DNA from: Nevskia sp. | GTDB lineage: Bacteria > Pseudomonadota > Gammaproteobacteria > Nevskiales > Nevskiaceae | NCBI GenBank assembly: GCA_031291075.1 | Contig: JARLJS010000022.1 | Coordinates: 1-64,000, forward strand | Reading direction: 5' to 3' | Length of the DNA: 64,000 nt | In this document: piece after piece, positions 33,988-44,731 of the stretch | Layout of the letters: each line of letters begins with the position of its first letter | Position numbering within the stretch: position 1 is the first letter of the stretch | Program-made: the position numbers and the translations under genes | Notes under the pieces: generated by a model | Databases searched by the model: none | The model's input: the letters and a program-made list of their open reading frames with translations, nothing else | What the model was told of the DNA's origin: nothing

Positions 33988-35391
33988 ATGGATTCTGGCA
34001 ACGACAGAAAGCCTACCATGACCTCGATCAAGACCGGTCCGCTGGAGCGCAACCTCGCGCTGACCAAGCTGGGGCTGGGGGCAGGCACCAAGATCGTGGC
34101 GCATTCGCTGGCCAACATCTTCCGCGGCGAGGTGGCGCGCGATACCGCCGACCGCGAGTTCTACGCACGCCAGGCGCAGGTGCTGGCGGACGAGCTCGGG
34201 CGCCTCAAGGGCAGCGTCATGAAGGCGGGCCAGATGCTGTCGCTGTACGGGCAGTACTTCCTGCCGGAGGAGGCGGTGCAGGTGCTGTCGCGGCTGCAGG
34301 ACGACACCGCCCCGGTGGCCTGGGCGGTGGTGGCGCCCGTGCTGGAGCGCAGCCTGGGGCCGCAGCGGCTGGCCGAGCTCGAGATCGACCGCACCCCCCT
34401 GGCCGCCGCCTCCCTCGGCCAGGCGCACATGGCGGTGCGCAAGTCGGATGGCCTGCGCCTGGTGGTGAAGATCCAGTACCCCGGCGTGGCCGACGCCATC
34501 GACAGCGACATCAAGACCCTGTCGCGCCTGCTGATGATGACCCGGCTGGCGCCCAGGGGCCTCAACCTGGACGCGGTGTTCTCCGAGGTGCGCGAGATGC
34601 TGTACCGCGAGGTGGACTACGGCGCGGAGGCGCGCTTCACCGAGGATTTCGCGCGGCGGCTGGCGGACGATCCGCGTTTCGTGGTGCCGCGGGTACTGCG
34701 CGAATACTCCAGCGGGCAGGTGCTCACCACCAGCTACGAGGAAGGCGTCTCGCCGCGCGAGGAGGCGGTACGGGCCCTGCCGCAGGCGCGACGCAACCGT
34801 CTCGGCTTCGCCTTCCTGGACCTGTTCCTGACCGAGTTCTTCGACTGGGGCCTGGTGCAGAGTGATCCACATTTCGGGAACTACCGCATCCGCCGGGGCG
34901 GCGAGGGCGGGGACGACCGCATCGTGCTGCTCGATTTCGGCGCCACCCGCCGGTTCGAACAGCGGTTCGTGGACGGCTACGCGGAGATCGTGCGCGGGGC
35001 GGTGCTGGTGGATCGGGAGCGCCTGTTGCGGGGGGCGGCCGAGATCGGCCTGCTCAGCGGCAGCTTCCCGGAACCGGTGCTGAAAGGCTTTGCCGAGATG
35101 TGCCAGATGATCGTGGAACCGTTCAACGGGCCCGACGACCCGCGCACCCCGCCGCAGCTCCGCACGCCCCGCGGCGAGTACCGCTGGGGCGCCAGCGACC
35201 TGCCGATGCGCGCCGCCAACGTGGCGGCACGCAATGCCCTGTCGGTGCATTTCCGCGTGCCGCCGCGGGAGATCGTGTTCCTGCACCGGCGGCTGGCCGG
35301 GGTGTTCATCATGCTGGCGACGCTGGCCGCGGAATTGGACGCGCGCGACCTGCTGCTGCGCCGGCTCGGCATCATGGCGCCGCAGCAATAG
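33988..35391 (+). CDS. ABC1/AarF/UbiB family protein kinase-like protein
   Basis: 467 residues. The UbiB-type motifs are present: KxGQ (MKAGQMLS, about 78-85), the Ala-rich loop LAAASLGQAH near 135, catalytic QSDPHFGNY near 290 and metal-binding LLDFGATRR near 313. In the UbiB clade this supports ubiquinone synthesis, and eukaryotic COQ8 has ATPase activity. There is no C-terminal membrane pair like E. coli UbiB, so this is a shorter AarF-domain paralogue. A second in-frame ATG (34018) is possible. Just after the stop is a C-rich run but no clear terminator. Confidence 0.9.
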   Translation: MDSGNDRKPTMTSIKTGPLERNLALTKLGLGAGTKIVAHSLANIFRGEVARDTADREFYARQAQVLADELGRLKGSVMKAGQMLSLYGQYFLPEEAVQVLSRLQDDTAPVAWAVVAPVLERSLGPQRLAELEIDRTPLAAASLGQAHMAVRKSDGLRLVVKIQYPGVADAIDSDIKTLSRLLMMTRLAPRGLNLDAVFSEVREMLYREVDYGAEARFTEDFARRLADDPRFVVPRVLREYSSGQVLTTSYEEGVSPREEAVRALPQARRNRLGFAFLDLFLTEFFDWGLVQSDPHFGNYRIRRGGEGGDDRIVLLDFGATRRFEQRFVDGYAEIVRGAVLVDRERLLRGAAEIGLLSGSFPEPVLKGFAEMCQMIVEPFNGPDDPRTPPQLRTPRGEYRWGASDLPMRAANVAARNALSVHFRVPPREIVFLHRRLAGVFIMLATLAAELDARDLLLRRLGIMAPQQ

Positions 35392-35512
35392 ACGGGACCC
35401 CCCCCAGGTCAACTCATTGGCGAGCGTCGGGGTTTTTCTGTAGCATCCTGCGTCACAATCCGCTCCGTACTCCGCCGGACGGTCATAAACCCTGTTGAGG
35501 AGAGCTTTAGAC

Positions 35513-36856
35513 ATGAAGAATCAGTTGCTGGTCCTGGGCGTCCTGGCGCTGGGGCTGTCGGCTCCGCACGCCATGGCCGCCGACGCTTCCGACCTCGGCA
35601 AGTCCCTCACCCCCGTCGGCGCGGAGAAAGGCGCCAGCGCGGACGGCACCATTCCGGCCTGGACCGGCGGTCACCCGCAGGAAGGCCCGCTCGCGGGCGA
35701 ATTCCCGCACGACAACGCGCTCGACGGCGACAAGCCGTTGTTCACCATCACCCACGACAACTACTCCAAGTACGCCGACAAGCTCAGCGAAGGCCACAAG
35801 GAGCTGCTCAAGCGCTATCCCGACTACAAGATGAACGTCTACCCGACGCGCCGCACGGTCGCGTTCCCGGACTTCATCTACAAGGCCACCGCCGCCAACG
35901 CCACGACCTGCAAGCTCAACGGCACCGACGACCCGGACAACTGCAGCCTGGGCTTCCCGTTCCCGATCCCGAAGTCCGGCGCCGAGGTGATCTGGAACCA
36001 CAAGCTGAAGTGGCGCGGTAACTACGCCCAGCGCTACAACAACCAGTTCATCGTGCAGCCCAGCGGCGACTTCCAGCAGACCAAGATCCTGGAGCAGGTG
36101 AAGTTCTACTACGCCAACCACGACAGCCCGGTGCCGATGAAGGCCGGCCAGGGCGAGTTCCTGCGCTACCTGTCGCAGACCCTGTCGCCGCCGCGCCTGG
36201 CGGGCACCTTCATCCTGGTGCACGAAAAGTCCGGCACCGGCGATGCCGGCCGCGCTGCCTGGCTGTACAGCCCCGGCCTCAAGCGCATCCGCCGCGCGCC
36301 GACGGTGCAGTACGACAACCCGTACGAAGGCACCGACGGCAACCAGTTCTACGACCAGGTCGACATGTTCAACGGCGCCCTCGACCGCTACAACTGGAAG
36401 CTGGTGGGCAAGAAGGAGTTCTACCTGCCGTACAACTCCAACAAGATCGCCGGCAACACGGTCAAGTACAAGGACATCATCCGTCCCAAGCACCTGAACC
36501 AGGACCTGCCGCGCTACGAGCTGCACCGCTACTGGGTGGTCGAGGCCAACCTCAAGCCCGGTACCAACCACACCTTCAAGACGCGTCGCTTCTACGTCGA
36601 CGAGGACGCCTGGAACATCGAGGCGGTGGACGACTACGACAACAAGGACCAGCTCTACAAGTTCCAGGAAGGCCACCTGATCAACGCGCCGAACATCCAG
36701 GCCGCCTCCACCGTGCCGGAAGTGATCTACGACTTCTTCTCCGGCCGCTACTTCATCACCGCAGCGTTCAACGAGGACAAGCCGGTGGACCTGACGCAGA
36801 CCTGGCCGGACGACTACTTCACCGCCGCCTCGGTGCAGAAGCTGACCACCAAGTAA
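35513..36856 (+). CDS. DUF1329 outer-membrane lipoprotein-like protein
   Basis: 447 residues with a Sec signal peptide (MKNQLLVLGVLALGLSAPHAMA). The mature protein is a DUF1329 beta-structure (LolA/LolB-like half-barrels) with the family motif GTIPAWTGG near 50 and RRAPTVQYDNPYEGTDG near 270. LolA-like folds carry lipids, so this is probably the periplasmic partner of the DUF1302 barrel at 30663-33161. The ATG at 35513 has an excellent GAGGAGAG ribosome site. A strong terminator follows. Confidence 0.93.
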   Translation: MKNQLLVLGVLALGLSAPHAMAADASDLGKSLTPVGAEKGASADGTIPAWTGGHPQEGPLAGEFPHDNALDGDKPLFTITHDNYSKYADKLSEGHKELLKRYPDYKMNVYPTRRTVAFPDFIYKATAANATTCKLNGTDDPDNCSLGFPFPIPKSGAEVIWNHKLKWRGNYAQRYNNQFIVQPSGDFQQTKILEQVKFYYANHDSPVPMKAGQGEFLRYLSQTLSPPRLAGTFILVHEKSGTGDAGRAAWLYSPGLKRIRRAPTVQYDNPYEGTDGNQFYDQVDMFNGALDRYNWKLVGKKEFYLPYNSNKIAGNTVKYKDIIRPKHLNQDLPRYELHRYWVVEANLKPGTNHTFKTRRFYVDEDAWNIEAVDDYDNKDQLYKFQEGHLINAPNIQAASTVPEVIYDFFSGRYFITAAFNEDKPVDLTQTWPDDYFTAASVQKLTTK

Positions 36857-36891
36857 GCGGATCTTTCAACGACCAGGCGTTCGACTTCGAG

Positions 36892-36926
36892 GCCGCCGGG
36901 CGCACCGCCCGGCGGCTTTTTTCTTT
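36892..36926 (+). terminator. Rho-independent terminator after DUF1329
   Basis: Perfect 11-bp stem (36892-36902 against 36906-36916, GCCGCCGGGCG / CGCCCGGCGGC), loop CAC, followed by TTTTTTCTTT. It ends transcription of the DUF1329 gene. Confidence 0.95.
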
Positions 36927-36956
36927 AGCCAGGTGATGCGGGGACATTCACGGGGT

Positions 36957-37451
36957 ATGACCACCAGTTTCGAGGAACGGCAGGAATTCGATCAGCCCAG
37001 GGACAAGGTGCTGCGCATGTTCAGCGACCGCGGTTATTTCGAGCGCAAGTACGCCGCGGTCGGTGGCTGGGATATCCAGGTGCTGCAGCACGAGACGGAC
37101 GGCCGGCGTTTCCGTATCAAGTGCAGCTACCATCGCAGGCCGGGCGGGGACGTGCCGGCTTTCGCGCGCAAGTTCATCGGCGACTCGGTGCTGGTCACCC
37201 AGGAAGACGTGTGGAATCTCGATACCGCCACCGGGCGGCTCGAGATCGACGTCCGCAACCTGCCGATGCGGATCGGCGCCGACATGCGGCTGGTGGAACG
37301 GCCGGGCGGCTGCGCCAACGTCCTGCAGTGGAAGCTGCACTGTCCCATGCCCCTGATCGGCGGCAAACTGGAGCAGGCGCTGGCCGAGGAGATGCGGGAG
37401 AGAGCCGTGGAGGACCTGCAGGTTTCGCGCCGTCTCCTCGCCACCTATTGA
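36957..37451 (+). CDS. DUF2505 family protein
   Basis: 164 residues of the START/polyketide-cyclase-like DUF2505 family. It begins TTSFEERQEFDQPRDKVLRMFSD, the recurring opening of the family, and contains the central VTQEDVWN region. A helix-grip fold with a hydrophobic cavity for a lipid or coenzyme is expected. The start ATG 36957 is favoured over the upstream in-frame codon at 36933. It is followed at 12 bases by the DUF2970 gene, so these are probably one operon. Confidence 0.85.
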   Translation: MTTSFEERQEFDQPRDKVLRMFSDRGYFERKYAAVGGWDIQVLQHETDGRRFRIKCSYHRRPGGDVPAFARKFIGDSVLVTQEDVWNLDTATGRLEIDVRNLPMRIGADMRLVERPGGCANVLQWKLHCPMPLIGGKLEQALAEEMRERAVEDLQVSRRLLATY

Positions 37452-37463
37452 AGCGGAGTACCG

Positions 37464-37697
37464 ATGACCGGAAAGAGCGAACCGCCGCAGTCCGATCCGG
37501 GCAGGCTGACGCTGCTGCAGACCATCGGCAGCGTGGTCGCCTCCTTTTTCGGCGTGCAGAGCAGCCGCAAGCGGATGCGCGATTTCCAGCACGGCAACGC
37601 CGCCCGTTTCATCGCCGTGGGGCTGATCATCACCGCCCTGTTCATCCTGACACTGGTGCTGGTGGTGAAGCTGGTGCTGCGTCAGGCCGGGGCCTAG
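37464..37697 (+). CDS. DUF2970 small membrane protein
   Basis: 77 residues. Conserved N-terminal segment TLLQTIGSVVASFFGVQSSRKRMRDF followed by a single strong transmembrane helix (IAVGLIITALFILTLVLVV). Family members are single-pass proteins of unknown role. A good start at 37464 follows the DUF2505 stop by 12 bases. Its TAG stop at 37695-37697 lies within the terminal inverted repeat of the MITE-like element, so the C-terminus may have been set by that insertion. Confidence 0.85.
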   Translation: MTGKSEPPQSDPGRLTLLQTIGSVVASFFGVQSSRKRMRDFQHGNAARFIAVGLIITALFILTLVLVVKLVLRQAGA

Positions 37698-37792
37698 AGC
37701 ATATTTAGTTTGGATGCATACATGTTGTTTCCCTCTCCCGCGTGCGGGAGAGGGGAGCAGCATACATACATCTGAACTGGAAATGCTCTAGG
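37693..37792. mobile_element. 100-bp MITE-like element
   Basis: The ends are 24-bp inverted repeats with 19 of 24 matching (CCTAGAGCAT... at 37693-37716 and its complement at 37769-37792). The centre holds a perfect CTCTCCCG-CGTG-CGGGAGAG type hairpin (37733-37752). No coding capacity. It resembles the short non-autonomous palindromic elements spread in bacterial genomes; the transposase family is not evident and no clear target-site duplication is seen. Confidence 0.75.
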
Positions 37793-37821
37793 TAGCCAGC
37801 CTCAGGCCACCGCCTGCGCCG

Positions 37822-38349
37822 TCAATGCGCCGGCATCGCGGAGGGCTTCACCGAGCCGCAGTCCGTGCCCAGCCACTGGCCCGAAAACTCGTTGCTGGTC
37901 TGCACATCGCCGGTGTGCGCGCTGGTGCCGCTGAAATCCATCTTGCCGCTGTAGTGTTCGTCGCTGTCGTAGGTCACGGTGACGTGGCCGGTGCCCTGCA
38001 TTTCGCCGCTGCAGACCGTGTCTGCACTGAAGGTGTGGCCGTCGCGCTTCAGGTTCTGCACCTGGCAGTTGCCGCGCTGACCGGGCGTCGGCGGCGTATC
38101 CGTGGCGGCCTGTTCCGCGGTGACGCAGGTCTTGGTGCTGATGGGGGCGCTCATGTCCGGCATCTGGATGCCCATCTGCTTCATCATCGCCAGCTTGTCC
38201 GGCGGGATCTGCGCCTGCGGCCCGCCCTTGGTGAACTTCATCTGGGTGGTGATCTGCCAAAGGCCCGGCTTGCCGTGCGTGTAGGCGCCTGCGGCGAAGG
38301 GGATGGCGATGGCGGCGGCGGCCGCCGCGATGGTGATCCGGTTGCGCAT
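37822..38349 (-). CDS. DUF3617 domain exported protein
   Basis: 175 residues. A signal peptide (MRNRITIAAAAAAIAIPFAAGA) precedes the DUF3617 fold, with the conserved KPGLWQITTQM near 28 and Cys pairs around STKTCVTAEQA, GNCQVQNL, DTVCSGEM and GTDCGS. Four or more Cys suggest periplasmic disulfides. Function unknown. Start ATG 38349 follows AGGGAGAC. It is convergent with the small membrane protein cluster and separated from it by the MITE-like element. Confidence 0.88.
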   Translation of the reverse strand: MRNRITIAAAAAAIAIPFAAGAYTHGKPGLWQITTQMKFTKGGPQAQIPPDKLAMMKQMGIQMPDMSAPISTKTCVTAEQAATDTPPTPGQRGNCQVQNLKRDGHTFSADTVCSGEMQGTGHVTVTYDSDEHYSGKMDFSGTSAHTGDVQTSNEFSGQWLGTDCGSVKPSAMPAH

Positions 38350-38466
38350 ATGGTCTCCCTGTCTGGGCGTCGGGCCCGGCCTCAAGGATAAGGCATGCAT
38401 GGCGCGATGTCGGCTGAAATGCTGCCCGCGGCCCGTCTCACCCCCCAAAGAGGGGGCAGAAGCGTC

Positions 38467-41076
<2,610 letters not shown>

Positions 41077-41249
41077 TGATATTGTTTGGAATATTGCCGG
41101 CGGATTTCGCTGCGGGCGTCTCCGGTCATCGATTGGCGCCGCATTTCCTCAACTATAATTCGGCCGCTGTTGTCGCGGAACGCTAAAAGACCTGGTCACG
41201 CTTTCGCTCGGTACGGTAACAGGTCGGCGAAGCCCGGTTGGAGACCTGC

Positions 41250-42218
41250 ATGAGTGCGCTGACTTCCATCATGGTCGTAATGTCCGAACGCCGCGCGACG
41301 CCCGCCTTGCATCGCGCCGAGGCTTATGCGCGGCGCAGCGGTGCGGCTCTCCACCTGTGCCTGTTCGATTACTACGCGCCGATCGACTACGCGAAAGGGA
41401 TATTTGGAAGAGAGGTCGCGGACCGGGCACGCCGTGACTTCATCGACGAGCGCATGCGTTGGCTGGCGGAGCAGGCCAAGGGCCTGGCGAGCCAGGGGCT
41501 CGAAGTCGACTGCGACGTGATCTGGGCTGCCGGCGGCTATAAGGCCGTCATCGGCAAGATACTGGAATTGAAGCCGGGTCTTGTCATCAAGGATATCGCC
41601 TGCGATCCGTACGTGGCCGCCACCTTGCATCCGTCGGGCAGCGACTGGAAGCTGATTCGACTGAGCCCGTTCCGGTTGATGCTGGTGCATCCGAAGTCGA
41701 AAGTGCTCCCGCAACGTGTCCTGGCGGCGGTCGACGTGAGTGTGGCCGGAGAAGCCAGGGGTCTGAACGTACGGGTGCTGGAGGCGGCGCGAAACTGCGC
41801 CGAGCTGAGCGGTGCCGAAGCCGACGTCGCCTCCGTGTTTTCCTACGTGCCCGCGGCTGTCGAGGGCACGGACCTCATTGCCGATGCCTACGAGCGTATG
41901 AATGCGGCCCACCAGGAGGCGCTCGAAAAGTTCGCTGCGGCGAATCACATCGATGCCGGCCATGTCTTGCGCCGCAACGCGTTCGACGCGGCCGAAGGCA
42001 TCGCGCTCTGCGCGCAGGAGTGCGGCGCGGACCTGGTGGTGCTGGGTTCGGCCTATCACAGCGGCCTGGACCGCTTGATGTTCGGCACCACTGCGGAGGC
42101 GCTCCTGCGTAAACTGGCCTGCGACGTTCTGCTGATAAAACCCGCCGGATTCCTCGATGAGCTGGCAAGGCATGTCGAGCTGCCACAACTCAAAGAGGCG
42201 AAGGAGGAGAAGGAGTAG
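41250..42218 (+). CDS. Tandem universal stress protein
   Basis: 322 residues, two UspA folds in one chain. The C-terminal copy has the ATP-binding signature GSAYHSGLDRLMFGTTAE, (G-x2-G-x9-G-S/T type), and the first copy keeps the fold but a degenerate loop. The start ATG at 41250 follows GGAG. Tandem Usp proteins help cells survive starvation and oxidative stress; it is divergent from mutS. Confidence 0.92.
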   Translation: MSALTSIMVVMSERRATPALHRAEAYARRSGAALHLCLFDYYAPIDYAKGIFGREVADRARRDFIDERMRWLAEQAKGLASQGLEVDCDVIWAAGGYKAVIGKILELKPGLVIKDIACDPYVAATLHPSGSDWKLIRLSPFRLMLVHPKSKVLPQRVLAAVDVSVAGEARGLNVRVLEAARNCAELSGAEADVASVFSYVPAAVEGTDLIADAYERMNAAHQEALEKFAAANHIDAGHVLRRNAFDAAEGIALCAQECGADLVVLGSAYHSGLDRLMFGTTAEALLRKLACDVLLIKPAGFLDELARHVELPQLKEAKEEKE

Positions 42219-42315
42219 GCCGATAACCGGCCCTGGCCTGGCTGCGATGGCCGGTCGCCCTCCCCGGGATTTTATTGGCGTGGCGTAAACTCGATGGCGG
42301 GAAGGGAGAGCTGCG

Positions 42316-43221
42316 ATGATTTCGAACAAGCCGGCGGTGATCGTCGCCGCCGTCGTGGGGTTGGCCGCCGCCTGGGGCGGCGCGGTGTTCGGTGCCGGTT
42401 ATCGCTTTGAAGCCCCCGACGTACTCGACCTGTCGACCGTGCAACCGCTGCTGCCCCTCGAGCAGGGCGATCCGATCGCGGCAGTCCCCCTTGCGGCTGA
42501 CATCGCCACGGCGATCCTGGCGGCGCCTGAAGTTGGCAACGAGGCGCCCGGCCAGGTGCCCATGCTCGACGGTAGCGACAAGGTTGCGCGCAAGCAGGAG
42601 CAGGCGCGGATCGCCGCCGAGTCGACGGCCGTGCGGCGTGCGGGCAAGACGCTGACGATCGACACCGGGGCTGCCGGCCCGGTGAAATTCAGCGACCATG
42701 GTTCATCGTCCAGGGACGCCGCCGACGGCGAGCTGTTCCTGTACGCCGGACGCATCGGGGCGGCGTCCTATCACCGGGTCGAGGAGCGGTTCCTGGCGGA
42801 CGTTCCCGGCTCATACCTGATGAACCCTGCCAGCGGCAGGATGGTATTCGCGCCCAATGGCAGCTACGTCGTGCAGCTTTCGCCCGACGGCAGGTGGCTG
42901 CTGAGCATGAGCCCGGGCGATACGCATGTGCTGCTGGTCGTGATGGCTCTCGCGGCCGATGGTCCGGGTCTTGCGCTGGTCTGCCGCAGCGCAACCACCA
43001 ACGGCGCGCTCGCCGCCTTCAAGGGTTGGTACGATGCCCGCTCGCTGGACCTGGTTCTGACCCCCCTGGTGCTGGCGCCGGGCAAGCCGGGGCAGGGGGC
43101 TGCCGCGCTGCTGCCGTCCGAGCCCATTCCCGTGCGCCTCGCCCTCGACGATCAGGGCTGGCACCCGCAAACTCCGGACCCGAAGGCCCTGGAGCGGATC
43201 GGGTACACCTGCCGGCGCTGA
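42316..43221 (+). CDS. Exported or membrane-anchored hypothetical protein
   Basis: 301 residues. N-terminal hydrophobic segment (AVIVAAVVGLAAAWGGAVFGAGY) without a clear cleavage site, so it may be a signal anchor. The rest is soluble, with a beta-rich half (SYVVQLSPDGRWLLSMSPGD) and a C-terminal Cys. I do not recognise a family. Start ATG after GGGAGAGCTGCG. Confidence 0.65.
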   Translation: MISNKPAVIVAAVVGLAAAWGGAVFGAGYRFEAPDVLDLSTVQPLLPLEQGDPIAAVPLAADIATAILAAPEVGNEAPGQVPMLDGSDKVARKQEQARIAAESTAVRRAGKTLTIDTGAAGPVKFSDHGSSSRDAADGELFLYAGRIGAASYHRVEERFLADVPGSYLMNPASGRMVFAPNGSYVVQLSPDGRWLLSMSPGDTHVLLVVMALAADGPGLALVCRSATTNGALAAFKGWYDARSLDLVLTPLVLAPGKPGQGAAALLPSEPIPVRLALDDQGWHPQTPDPKALERIGYTCRR

Positions 43222-43291
43222 GCCTCAAGCCGCGGCGCGGCGGTGGGCGTGCCTTATACTTGCCGTCCGCCGCAGAGCCGCGAAGGCGCGT

Positions 43292-44662
43292 GTGACTACG
43301 ATGAGCAATGATGTTCCCCACGGGTGGAGCCCGGAATCCTGGCAGTCCCGCCCCGCCGTACAACAACCTGTTTATCCTGATGCGGAGGCGCTGCGGCTGG
43401 CCCTGGCCGAACTGGCCCGGCTGCCGCCGTTGGTGACGTCCTGGGAGGTCAACAACCTCAAGGCCCAGCTGGCGGAAGCGCAGGCCGGCAGCCGGTTCGT
43501 GCTGCAGGGCGGCGATTGCGCCGAAAGCTTCGCCGACTGCGAGTCGGCTCTCATCGCCAACCGGCTCAAGGTGCTGCTGCAGATGAGCCTGGTGCTGGTG
43601 CACGGCCTGCGCAAGCGGGTGGTGCGCATCGGCCGTTTCGCCGGCCAGTATGCCAAGCCGCGCTCGGCCGACACCGAGACGCGCGGCGGCGTGACCCTGC
43701 CGTGCTACCGCGGCGACCTGGTCAACGCGCCGGAGTTCACCGAAACGGCGCGCGCCGCCGACCCCCAGCGCCTGCTGGAAGGCCACAAGCGCTCCGCCCT
43801 GACCATGAACTTCACGCGCGGCCTGATCGACGGCGGCTTCGCCGATCTCCATCACCCCGAGTACTGGAACCTGGACTGGGTCGAGCACGTGGTCCACGCC
43901 AACGAGTACCGCCAGCGGGTCGAGGCCATCGGCGAATCGCTGCGCTTCATCGAAACCCTGGCGGGACAGACCATCAGCGACTTCAACCGCGTCGAGTTCT
44001 ATACCTCGCACGAGGCGCTGCTGCTTCACGCGGAGGCCGCGCAGACGCGGCGCGTGCCGCGCCAGCCCGGCTGGTACAACCTGTCGACCCACTTCCCGTG
44101 GATCGGCATGCGCACCGCCGCGGTCGACGGCGCCCATGTCGAGTACTGCCGCGGCATCCGCAACCCGATCGGGGTCAAGGTTGGCCAGGCGATGAGCGCG
44201 GAGTGGGTGCTGCAGCTGTGCGAACTGCTCAACCCGGCCAACGAGCCAGGCCGGCTGGTGCTGATCCACCGCATGGGGGCGGCCAGGATCGCCCAGTATC
44301 TGCCGCCGCTGATCGAGGCGGTGCGCGCCAAGGGCCACCGCGTGCTGTGGCTGTGCGATCCCATGCACGGCAATACCCAGACGCTCGCCAACGGCCTGAA
44401 GACCCGCGCCTTCGCCGACATCCTGGCCGAGATCGAACAGGCCTTCGCCCTCCACGCCGGCTGCGGTTCCCAGCTCGGCGGCGTGCACCTCGAGCTCACC
44501 GGCGAGCATGTCACCGAGTGCCTGGGTGGCGCGCGCGATCTCAGTGCCAGCGACCTGGAACGGGCCTATCGTAGTGCGGTCGATCCGCGCCTGAACTACG
44601 AGCAGGCGCTGGAGCTGGCTCTGCGAATCGTGTCCATCAAGGGTGCGGCCGGGACCGCATAG
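43292..44662 (+). CDS. Class II 3-deoxy-7-phosphoheptulonate synthase (DAHP synthase)
   Basis: 456 residues of the plant-type class II family. It catalyses PEP + erythrose-4-phosphate to DAHP, the first step of the shikimate pathway. Motifs: LQGGDCAESF with the Mn-binding Cys near 72, and RRVPRQPGWYN, HFPWIGMRT, LIHRMG and LWLCDPMHGNT in order, holding the metal His, Glu and Asp ligands. The start is GTG 43292 (MTTMSND) or ATG 43301. It is probably regulated by feedback through the N-terminal extension. Confidence 0.95.
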   Translation: MTTMSNDVPHGWSPESWQSRPAVQQPVYPDAEALRLALAELARLPPLVTSWEVNNLKAQLAEAQAGSRFVLQGGDCAESFADCESALIANRLKVLLQMSLVLVHGLRKRVVRIGRFAGQYAKPRSADTETRGGVTLPCYRGDLVNAPEFTETARAADPQRLLEGHKRSALTMNFTRGLIDGGFADLHHPEYWNLDWVEHVVHANEYRQRVEAIGESLRFIETLAGQTISDFNRVEFYTSHEALLLHAEAAQTRRVPRQPGWYNLSTHFPWIGMRTAAVDGAHVEYCRGIRNPIGVKVGQAMSAEWVLQLCELLNPANEPGRLVLIHRMGAARIAQYLPPLIEAVRAKGHRVLWLCDPMHGNTQTLANGLKTRAFADILAEIEQAFALHAGCGSQLGGVHLELTGEHVTECLGGARDLSASDLERAYRSAVDPRLNYEQALELALRIVSIKGAAGTA

Positions 44663-44731
44663 GAAGGGCCCTGCCCGCATCCGTCGCGAGTGGATCGAGT
44701 GCCTGCGCTCGCTACGCTCTTGAGATAGGTT

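Noticed and set aside
35392..35445. C-run followed by GTCGGGGTTTTTCTG as a terminator after the ABC1 kinase gene
   Set aside because: Only four or five base pairs can form across a long loop, so the stem is too weak to call.
36933..36956. Upstream alternative start for the DUF2505 protein
   Set aside because: The added residues (MMRGHSRG) are not typical of the family, and the sequence lies right after the terminator tail; the ATG at 36957 matches the family start.
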